NCBI GenBank assembly: GCA_016870355.1
Contig: VGBR01000005.1
Location: 62,001 to 126,000, forward strand
Origin: Actinomycetota bacterium
GTDB lineage: Bacteria > Actinomycetota > Acidimicrobiia > IMCC26256 > PALSA-555
DNA length: 64,000 bases
Direction: 5' to 3'
Part shown: positions 57,815-64,000 of the stretch, one piece after another
Position numbering within the stretch: the first letter of the stretch is position 1
Layout: each line of letters opens with the position of its first letter
Notes under the pieces: generated by a model
Database searches by the model: none
What the model saw: only the letters and a program-made list of their open reading frames with translations
What the model was told of the DNA's origin: nothing
Position numbers and translations under genes: made by a program

Positions 57815-58477
57815 GTGACGGGGCCCGATGCGCTGGTGCTCACGGGCGGCGATGCCGTGCCGGCCGAGCTGGCGCCACTGCTCCCGTCGGACGCGTTCGT
57901 CGTCGCCGCCGATTCGGGCCTCGAGCACGCGCACGCGCTTGGTCGCACCGTCGACCTCGTCGTCGGCGACCTCGACTCGGTGGATCCCGACGCGCTCGCC
58001 GCCGCAAAGGCCGCGGGCGCTGTGGTTGAGCGCCATCCCGTCGAGAAGGACGCAACCGACTTCGAGCTCGCGCTCGATGCGGCGCGGGCGCGGGGCGCGC
58101 AGCGCATCACCGTGGTGGGGGGGTATGGAGGCCGCCTCGACCACTTCCTTGCCAACGCCCTCGTGCTCGGCTCGGCGCGTTGGGGGGATGCCGAGATCGT
58201 GGCGTGGATCGGACGCGCACGCGTGACGGTGGTGCGTGAGCACACCGAGATCCGCGGGCGGGTCGGTTCGTTGTGCACGCTGCTCGCGGTTGGTGGGCCA
58301 GCCCGCGGGGTCGCGACGAGCGGGCTGCGCTATCCGCTCGACGACGAGGTGCTGCTCCCCGGATCGACGCGCGGTGTCAGCAACGAGCACGCCGTACCGA
58401 CCGCAGCGGTGACGGTCCGCGTCGGAACCGTGCTCGCGGTGCAGCCGAACGCGCTCGACGACGAGATGGGCTCATGA
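57815..58477 (+). CDS. Thiamine pyrophosphokinase
   Basis: A 220-residue enzyme that turns thiamine plus ATP into thiamine diphosphate. ALVLTGGDAVPAEL, VVAADSGLEHAHALG, the Asp-rich LVVGDLDSVDP, EKDATDFELALDAA, and GGYGGRLDHFLANAL follow the TPK catalytic domain; the C-terminus is the binding domain. The ATG at 57794 lies inside the riboswitch core, so GTG 57815, right after AGGGGAA, is the start. The first gene of the riboswitch operon. Confidence 0.9.
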   Translation: MTGPDALVLTGGDAVPAELAPLLPSDAFVVAADSGLEHAHALGRTVDLVVGDLDSVDPDALAAAKAAGAVVERHPVEKDATDFELALDAARARGAQRITVVGGYGGRLDHFLANALVLGSARWGDAEIVAWIGRARVTVVREHTEIRGRVGSLCTLLAVGGPARGVATSGLRYPLDDEVLLPGSTRGVSNEHAVPTAAVTVRVGTVLAVQPNALDDEMGS

Positions 58478-59514
58478 ACCTCCGCCGGTTGATCGTCGTG
58501 CTGTGCGCGCTGCTGCTCTCGGGGGCCTGGCTCGTCGGACCAAGCCATGCCGATGAACCGGTCACGATCACGCTGGTCACGCATGACTCGTTCAACGCGT
58601 CGAAGTCGGTGCTGCGCGCGTTCAAGCAGGATACGGACATCCGCGTCAAGGTCCTCCGTGGTGGTGACGCGGGACAGGTGGTGAACCAGGCGATCCTCAC
58701 CAAGGATCATCCGCTCGGCGATGTGCTCTACGGCGTCGACAACACGTTCCTGTCGCGTGCGCTCGACCATGGCATCTTCGAGCCATACGAATCCCCGGAG
58801 CTCGCGTTCGTGCCGTCCAGCCATCAGCTCGACGACCGCCATCGCGTGACGCCGATCGATCGCGCCGATGTCTGCGTCAACTACGACACACAATGGTTCG
58901 CCGAACACAACATCGATCCCCCTGGGGGGATCACGTCACTCAGCGAGGACGCCTACCGCGGGCTGACGGTGGTGGAGAACCCGGCGACGTCATCTCCCGG
59001 GCTCGCCTTCATGCTCGCGACTCGTTCGTTGGGGGCGATGGACTGGCGAACCTTCTGGACTGCTCTTCGCGAGAACGACGTCGCTGTCGTCGACGGTTGG
59101 GAGCAGGCTTGGTACGAGCGCTTCACGGCCGTCAGCGAGAACGGTGATCGGCCCATCGTCGTGTCGTACGCGTCGAGCCCAGTGGCAACCGTGCCCGAGG
59201 ACGGCGGACCGGCGCGCGCCGCGGTCCTCGACGGAACGTGCTTCGAGCAGATCGAGTTCGCAGGCGTGCTGAAGGGCACCGAGCACCGCAAGGCCGCCCG
59301 GCAATTCGTCGATTTCCTGCTGTCCGAGGAGTTCCAGGAGGACATGCCCGAGCAGATGTACGTGTTCCCCGTGAGGGAGGGCGCGGAGCTACCGCAGCTG
59401 TTCGTCGAGCACGCGGATCTCCCCACGCAGCCAGGGCTGTCGATCCCACCTGAAGCGATCGAGAAGAGCCGCGAGAAGTGGATCCGTCAGTGGACCGCCA
59501 TCGTGTTGCGCTGA
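58474..59514 (+). CDS. thiB: Thiamine ABC transporter substrate-binding protein
   Basis: A 346-residue secreted binding protein. The signal peptide LIVVLCALLLSGAWLVGPSHA is followed by VTITLVTHDSFNASKSVL, GGDAGQVVNQAILTKDHPLG and LYGVDNTFLSRALDHGIFE, characteristic of ThiB. It captures thiamine or its phosphates outside the membrane. It overlaps the kinase stop (ATGA) and precedes permease and ATPase genes. Confidence 0.92.
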   Translation: MNLRRLIVVLCALLLSGAWLVGPSHADEPVTITLVTHDSFNASKSVLRAFKQDTDIRVKVLRGGDAGQVVNQAILTKDHPLGDVLYGVDNTFLSRALDHGIFEPYESPELAFVPSSHQLDDRHRVTPIDRADVCVNYDTQWFAEHNIDPPGGITSLSEDAYRGLTVVENPATSSPGLAFMLATRSLGAMDWRTFWTALRENDVAVVDGWEQAWYERFTAVSENGDRPIVVSYASSPVATVPEDGGPARAAVLDGTCFEQIEFAGVLKGTEHRKAARQFVDFLLSEEFQEDMPEQMYVFPVREGAELPQLFVEHADLPTQPGLSIPPEAIEKSREKWIRQWTAIVLR

Positions 59515-61118
59515 GGCTCCGGGGAGGCGCGGGGCGCATCCTTTTGTTTGGACTCCCGCTTGCGTACTTCGGGCTGTTCTTCGCGTACCCGGTTGGTTCG
59601 ATCCTCGGTCGCGGGTTATGGCCCGGAGGTGATCTCGACCTCTCTCCGGTTGGCGACGTGTTCGGACGCGATGACCTGCGTGGTGTCCTCTGGTTCACGG
59701 TGTGGCAGGCCGCAGTCTCGACCCTGCTGACCCTCGTCCTCGCGATGCCCGCGGCCTACGTCATCGCGCGGTACCGCTTTCGTGGTCGCACACTTGCCCG
59801 GGCGCTGATGACCGTTCCCTTCGTGCTGCCGAGCGTGCTCGTCGCGTCGGCATTCCGGGCGCTCGGGTTCGAGGAGTCGTTGCTCGCCGTGCTGCTCGCT
59901 CACGCCTTCTTCAACTACGCGGTCGTGGTGCGCGTGGTCGGTGGACTGTGGACTCACCTCGATCCGCGTCAGGAAGAAGCCGCGCGCGTGCTGGGTGCGG
60001 GCCCGCTGCGCGCATTCATGCAGGTCACCTTGCCTGCGTTGCGGCCCGCGATCGCAGCTGCGGCATCGATCGTGTACCTGTTCTCGTTCACGTCGATCGG
60101 CGTGATCCTGATTCTCGGCGGATCGCGACGGGCCACGCTCGAGACCGAGATCTACCGGTACAGCTTCAACCTCCTCGACCTACGCACGGGCGCAGCACTG
60201 TCGATTGTCCAACTTCTCGCGGTCATCGCCCTGTTGACCGTCATGTGGTGGTTCGGCCGCCGCCACTGCGCCGCGCTCTCCCTCGCTTCGGCCAACGAGA
60301 TCACTCGCCGACCAACGACGCGTGCCGATCGCACGATCGTTGCCGTCGTGTTGGCTTCCACGGCGATCTTCCTCGCGGTGCCGCTGATGGTCCTCGTGGT
60401 GCGCTCGTTCGACACTCCAGACGGATTGGGTCTCGACTTCTACCGCGGTCTTGGTGACGTGCACGCTGGGAGCGTGCTGTTCGTGTCGCCGTTGGAAGCA
60501 ATTCGCAACTCGGTGCTCTACGCGCTCGCGACGGTCGGGATCGCGGTAGTCGTCGGCGGTGCCGCCGCGTTCGCGATCGCTCGCTCCCGCCTCGGCGCCG
60601 CACTCGACTTGGCGTTGGCGCTCCCGCTGGGCGTCTCGGCCGTCACCGTGGGGTTCGGGTTCCTGATCTCGTTCGACGAAGGCATCCTGGACCTGCGCGC
60701 GTCGTGGGCGATCGTTCCGATCGCCCACGCGCTCATCGCGATCCCGTTCGTGGTGTTCGTGGTCGTGCCCGTGCTGCAATCGGTCGATCCGCGGATGCGC
60801 CAAGCCGCCGCGGTGCTCGGCGCGTCGCCGCGGGCCGTCTGGCGCGAGATCGACCTGCCGATCGCGAGCCGGGGCATGCTCGTGGCCGCCGGCTTCGCGT
60901 TCGCGGTCTCACTCGGCGAGTTCGGCGCGACTGCGTTCGTGTCGGTCGCCCGACCGGACTCGCCGACCTTGCCGGTCGTCATCTTCCGGTTGTTGGGAAC
61001 ACAGGGCGCAGAGAACTTCGGCGTGGCGATGGCCGCGGGCGCGATCCTCATGATCTTGGCCACGGCGGCAGTCCTGGCGATCGAGCGGGTCCGAGTGGGT
61101 GAAGTGGGGACGTTCTGA
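59490..61118 (+). CDS. thiP: Thiamine ABC transporter permease (fused halves)
   Basis: A 542-residue permease with two homologous six-helix halves in one chain, as usual for ThiP. Each half has an EAA loop that contacts the ATPase: EEAARVLGAGPLRAFMQVTL and RQAAAVLGASPRAVWREIDL. GTG 59490 or 59478 can start it; both lie inside the end of thiB, so it is coupled. It forms the membrane channel for thiamine. Confidence 0.92.
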   Translation: MDRHRVALRLRGGAGRILLFGLPLAYFGLFFAYPVGSILGRGLWPGGDLDLSPVGDVFGRDDLRGVLWFTVWQAAVSTLLTLVLAMPAAYVIARYRFRGRTLARALMTVPFVLPSVLVASAFRALGFEESLLAVLLAHAFFNYAVVVRVVGGLWTHLDPRQEEAARVLGAGPLRAFMQVTLPALRPAIAAAASIVYLFSFTSIGVILILGGSRRATLETEIYRYSFNLLDLRTGAALSIVQLLAVIALLTVMWWFGRRHCAALSLASANEITRRPTTRADRTIVAVVLASTAIFLAVPLMVLVVRSFDTPDGLGLDFYRGLGDVHAGSVLFVSPLEAIRNSVLYALATVGIAVVVGGAAAFAIARSRLGAALDLALALPLGVSAVTVGFGFLISFDEGILDLRASWAIVPIAHALIAIPFVVFVVVPVLQSVDPRMRQAAAVLGASPRAVWREIDLPIASRGMLVAAGFAFAVSLGEFGATAFVSVARPDSPTLPVVIFRLLGTQGAENFGVAMAAGAILMILATAAVLAIERVRVGEVGTF

Positions 61119-62071
61119 TGCTCGACGTTCGTGGCATCACGGTGCACTTCGGCGACACAGTCGCGCTCGACGCGCTCGATCTCTCGGTCGGCGACGACGA
61201 GGTCGTGTGCATGCTTGGGGCGAGCGGCAGCGGGAAGTCAACCTTGTTGCGCGCGATCGCCGGACTCGAGCCACTCGCGGCCGGGACCATCGCGCGCGAT
61301 GGTGTCGATCTCGCCACCACGCCCCCTCACCGTCGCGACGTCGGGTTGATGTTCCAGGATCACTCCTTGTTCCCCCATCGAGACGTCCGGGGGAACGTCG
61401 CTTTCGGCCTACGGATGCGCCGCCTGCCTCGCGACGAGATCGAGGCGCGCGTCCACGAGGTGCTGGAGATGGTCGGACTGTCCGGCTACGAGCACCGCGG
61501 CGTCCGCCAGCTCTCAGGCGGGGAGCAACAACGGGTCGCACTCGCGCGCGCCCTCGCGCCCGCGCCAAGCCTCCTGCTGCTCGACGAGCCGCTCGGTGCG
61601 CTCGATCGTGCGTTGCGCGAGGAGCTCACCGTCGAGCTCAAGATGTTGTTCGACCGGTTGCAGATCGCCGTCCTCCTCGTCACCCACGACCACGATGAAG
61701 CCTTCGCCCTCGGAGACCGCGTGGCGGTCATGCATCGCGGTCGCGTGGAACAGGTCGGGCCGCCCGCGGATGTGTGGCGCCGGCCGGAGTCCGAGCTCGT
61801 GGCGCGGTTCCTCGGGTGGAACGTCACCTACGCCCTCGGCTCGAAGCCAAGCGCGGTTCGCCCGGACGCGGTGACGCTCACCGCTGATGGCTCGCTCCGC
61901 GGCACCGTCGTCAGCCGCGCGTTTCGTCGCGATCACTTCCGCGTCCTCATCGAGCTCGAGGGGTCGCGTGACGCTCTGGATGTCTCGATCCGCGGTGCCG
62001 AGCCGCCCGCCGTCGGTACGCAGGTCGGCCTGGTGATCGACCCCGACGGGGTCGTCGAGCTCGATCGCTGA
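61118..62071 (+). CDS. thiQ: Thiamine ABC transporter ATPase
   Basis: A 317-residue ABC ATPase: Walker A GASGSGKSTLL, Q-loop region MFQDHSLFPHRDV, signature LSGGEQQRVALARAL, Walker B LLLLDEPLGALD, and the His switch VTHDHDEA. A C-terminal extension of about 95 residues resembles a TOBE-type regulatory domain. Its ATG shares one base with the thiP stop. Last gene of the thiamine operon. Confidence 0.92.
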   Translation: MLDVRGITVHFGDTVALDALDLSVGDDEVVCMLGASGSGKSTLLRAIAGLEPLAAGTIARDGVDLATTPPHRRDVGLMFQDHSLFPHRDVRGNVAFGLRMRRLPRDEIEARVHEVLEMVGLSGYEHRGVRQLSGGEQQRVALARALAPAPSLLLLDEPLGALDRALREELTVELKMLFDRLQIAVLLVTHDHDEAFALGDRVAVMHRGRVEQVGPPADVWRRPESELVARFLGWNVTYALGSKPSAVRPDAVTLTADGSLRGTVVSRAFRRDHFRVLIELEGSRDALDVSIRGAEPPAVGTQVGLVIDPDGVVELDR

Positions 62072-62122
62072 GCCTGCACTGAATCCGCACATCTTCGGCA
62101 GGACTCCCGCACACCGGCTCCG

Positions 62123-62128
62123 TACGAT
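62123..62128 (+). promoter_or_regulatory. -10 box (TACGAT) of the second regulator/kinase pair
   Basis: TACGAT ends six bases before GTG 62135, giving a leaderless-type start separate from the thiamine operon. Confidence 0.5.
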
Positions 62129-62134
62129 GGACTC

Positions 62135-62851
62135 GTGCCCGCAACTGCCCTGCCGGTGACACCTGCGTCGACGCCGACGCGCACGATCCTCGTGATCGAG
62201 GACGAGGTGACGATCGCCGAAGCAGTCGCGGCGCGGTTGCGCAGCGAGGGCTACGCGGTCGAGATCGTCGGAGACGGACCCGGCGGCGTCGAGATGTGCG
62301 CGCGGCTGCGCCCCGACTTGGTGATCCTGGATCTGATGCTCCCCGGTCTCGACGGCCTCGAGGTCTGCAAGCAGATCCAACGCGAGCGCCCGGTGCCCGT
62401 GTTGATGCTCACGGCCCGCGACTCCGAGACCGACCTGGTCGTCGGGCTCGCAGTGGGCGCCGACGACTACATCACCAAACCGTTCAGCACTCGGGAGCTC
62501 ACGGCGCGCGTCCAGGCGCTGCTGCGGCGAGTCGACCGCGTACCGGACCGGGGCGATAGCGGCGCCTTGCATCTGCGCGACATCGACATCGACGTCGAGA
62601 CCCGCAAGGTCACGCAGTCTGAAGACGAGATCCATCTGACCCCGACCGAGTTCGACCTGCTCACGTTCCTCGCCAAGCGTCCGGGTCGAGTGCTCACCCG
62701 CGAGCAGCTGCTCGGCGAGGTGTGGGGCTACCGCGACGGCTCGGGTGCCCGCACCGTCGACTCGCATGTGCGCGCGCTGCGCAGAAAGCTGGGCGCCGAC
62801 ACCATCCGAACCGTCCACGGTGTCGGATACGCCGCAGGTGATCCCGAATGA
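62135..62851 (+). CDS. OmpR/PhoB-family response regulator
   Basis: A 238-residue regulator. A 16-residue Thr/Pro start is followed by TILVIEDEVTIAEAV, the phospho-acceptor Asp66 in LVILDLMLPGLDG, TARDSETD and the Lys of TKPFSTREL. The winged helix ends IRTVHGVGYAA. The GTG start fits a leaderless promoter. The kinase gene overlaps its stop (ATGA). Confidence 0.93.
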   Translation: MPATALPVTPASTPTRTILVIEDEVTIAEAVAARLRSEGYAVEIVGDGPGGVEMCARLRPDLVILDLMLPGLDGLEVCKQIQRERPVPVLMLTARDSETDLVVGLAVGADDYITKPFSTRELTARVQALLRRVDRVPDRGDSGALHLRDIDIDVETRKVTQSEDEIHLTPTEFDLLTFLAKRPGRVLTREQLLGEVWGYRDGSGARTVDSHVRALRRKLGADTIRTVHGVGYAAGDPE

Positions 62852-64000
62852 ACCTTCGCCTCCTCGTGCAGAGGACGCACCTGCGTCAGATCGACATGCG
62901 TCGGCCGCTCGACGCGATGCCATCGATCAAGCTGAAGCTGGGCTTCTTGATCGTCGGCGCGGTCGCGGCCACGGTCTTGGTGTTCTGGCTGGGCGTCACC
63001 GTGGGCTTGTGGCCATCGATCAGTGGCGCGCTCGCCGCGCTCGTCGCGATGACGCTCGTGTACTTCCTCTCGCGTGACATGACTCGCCCGCTTCGCGAGA
63101 TGGCAGCCGCGGCCGACGCCATGGCCCATGGCGATTACTCGCGCCAAGTGATTACGTCGTCGCACGATGAGGTGGGCACGCTGGCCGCCGCGTTCAACGA
63201 GATGGCGGCGGAGCTCGCCGAGACCGACCGCGTTCGACGTGACCTCGTGGCCAACGTGTCGCACGAGTTGCGCACGCCAATCGCCGCGCTTCAGCTCGCG
63301 CTGGAGAACCTCGTCGACGGCGTCGCCACACCGGAGCAAGAGACCTTCCGCACGATGCTCGCCCAGGTCGAGCGGCTCGGTCGGCTCGTGCAGCAGCTGC
63401 TCGACCTGTCGCGACTCGAGGCGGGCGTGGTGCCGCTGGCCCGCGAAGAGTTCCGCGTCGAGCCGCTCATCGAGCACGCCGTGCGCGAGCAGCAACTCAA
63501 CGCACCCAAGGTCGACGTGGAAGTGAGCGTTGAGCCGACCGACCTCACAGCCGATGGCGACCCGGAGCGCGTGCACCAGGTGGTGGCCAACCTGCTCGAG
63601 AACGCGGTCCGCTTCACCCCGAATGGCGGTGTGGTCGAGGTGCGCGCATCGCGAACCGATCACGGCGTCACGATCGAGGTGATCGACGAGGGGCCGGGAA
63701 TCCCCGACGCCGATCGCACTCGTGTGTTCGAGCGCTTCTACAGAGCCGACGCGGCGCGGTCATCGACCAACGGCGGCGCGGGCCTCGGCCTTGCGATCGC
63801 GCGCTGGATCGTCGACCTCCACGGCGGCGACATCCATCCGGAACAACGTGAGCCGCACGGCTGCCGCATGGTGGTCACGCTCCCGCGGCAAGGCGGCGAG
63901 CGAAGCGAGCTCGCGGGAGCGGTGAACGGCCCGAAGGGCGGCGCCGTGTGCCGAGTGGCTCTGCCGCCCGGCACACATGAGACGGAGCCTGCGGAGTCGA
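62848..64000 (+). CDS. Sensor histidine kinase (3' end outside window)
   Basis: Partner of the preceding regulator, visible for 384 codons with no stop before the right edge. Two membrane segments (about 31-50 and 55-75) with almost nothing outside suggest sensing in the membrane. A HAMP domain follows, then the phospho-acceptor His139 in ANVSHELRTPIAAL, the N box NLLENAVRFTPNG, and DEGPGIP and GAGLGLAIARW. After LPRQ the frame runs on through dispersed-repeat DNA (GGERSELAGAVNG). Confidence 0.92.
   Translation, partial: MNLRLLVQRTHLRQIDMRRPLDAMPSIKLKLGFLIVGAVAATVLVFWLGVTVGLWPSISGALAALVAMTLVYFLSRDMTRPLREMAAAADAMAHGDYSRQVITSSHDEVGTLAAAFNEMAAELAETDRVRRDLVANVSHELRTPIAALQLALENLVDGVATPEQETFRTMLAQVERLGRLVQQLLDLSRLEAGVVPLAREEFRVEPLIEHAVREQQLNAPKVDVEVSVEPTDLTADGDPERVHQVVANLLENAVRFTPNGGVVEVRASRTDHGVTIEVIDEGPGIPDADRTRVFERFYRADAARSSTNGGAGLGLAIARWIVDLHGGDIHPEQREPHGCRMVVTLPRQGGERSELAGAVNGPKGGAVCRVALPPGTHETEPAES
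63979..64000. repeat. Dispersed repeat fragment at the right edge
   Basis: GAGACGGAGCCTGCGGAGTC plus GA, matching 24674-24695 at 21 of 22 positions. Here it is in the kinase reading frame; the rest lies beyond the window. Confidence 0.7.

Overview
The window is a 64 kb piece of a very GC-rich actinobacterial chromosome, most likely from an uncultured Acidimicrobiia-type lineage. The basis is codon use, TANNNT -10 boxes a few bases from GTG/ATG starts, F420-dependent (LLM) oxidoreductases, ergothioneine (egtB/egtD) genes, a TIGR03086 protein, DUF3039 and DUF3566 proteins and a 13E12-type HNH remnant. Taxonomy is inference. There is no rRNA, CRISPR or recognisable prophage. One tRNA, tRNA-Arg(CCT), is present. 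A DEAD-box helicase is cut by the left edge and a histidine kinase by the right edge.

Layout. 1-6.7 kb is housekeeping: helicase, HhH-GPD protein, glyoxalase-fold protein, a response regulator/kinase pair, an EEP-fold phosphoesterase and a lipoprotein glucosaminidase. 6.8-28.2 kb is a lipid/steroid catabolic region. It holds thiolases, acyl-CoA dehydrogenases, short-chain dehydrogenases (SDRs), LLM oxidoreductases and a recognisable set of homologues of the mycobacterial steroid C/D-ring pathway: ipdA, ipdB, ipdC, ipdF, echA20 and fadE30, plus an Ltp-type thiolase/aldolase with its DUF35 partner. A P450, an amidohydrolase and an Hsd4B-type MaoC hydratase follow at 37.7-41.6 kb. Between them (28.3-37.7 kb) lie membrane proteins, a dienelactone hydrolase, a zinc-dependent dehydrogenase, a class III aminotransferase, a GH20-like hydrolase and a tandem GNAT protein. 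42-44.4 kb is egtB-egtD, followed by an aquaporin. 46-48 kb is a USP-ABC1 kinase fusion with a frameshift. 48.3-49.6 kb is a CoxM/CoxS-like pair without a CoxL. 50.3-57.7 kb has a 2-hydroxyacid oxidase/Fe-S protein pair, RNase D, a leucine dehydrogenase-like enzyme, a beta-propeller lipoprotein and a histidine phosphatase. 57.7-62.1 kb is a TPP-riboswitch thiamine operon (thiamine pyrophosphokinase, ThiB, ThiP, ThiQ). A second response regulator/kinase pair closes the window.

How it fits together. The ipd genes should take the C/D-ring remnant of steroids (HIP-CoA intermediates) through beta-oxidation and hydrolytic ring opening. Many of these genes overlap by 1-8 bases, and divergent gene pairs share compact back-to-back promoters with almost no leader.

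The most unusual structure is a gene at 15.1-16.0 kb for an AbiEi-like/DUF559 nuclease-fold protein. It is framed by two 53-bp copies of one imperfect palindrome in inverted orientation and sits between two catabolic genes. Related palindromes end convergent genes at 28.2 and 35.1 kb. The window also carries several broken genes (TerB/ABM fusion, O-methyltransferase, AccD fragment, glycosyltransferase, HNH protein) and GC-rich dispersed repeats that are sometimes translated as protein tails. Some lesions could be assembly errors.
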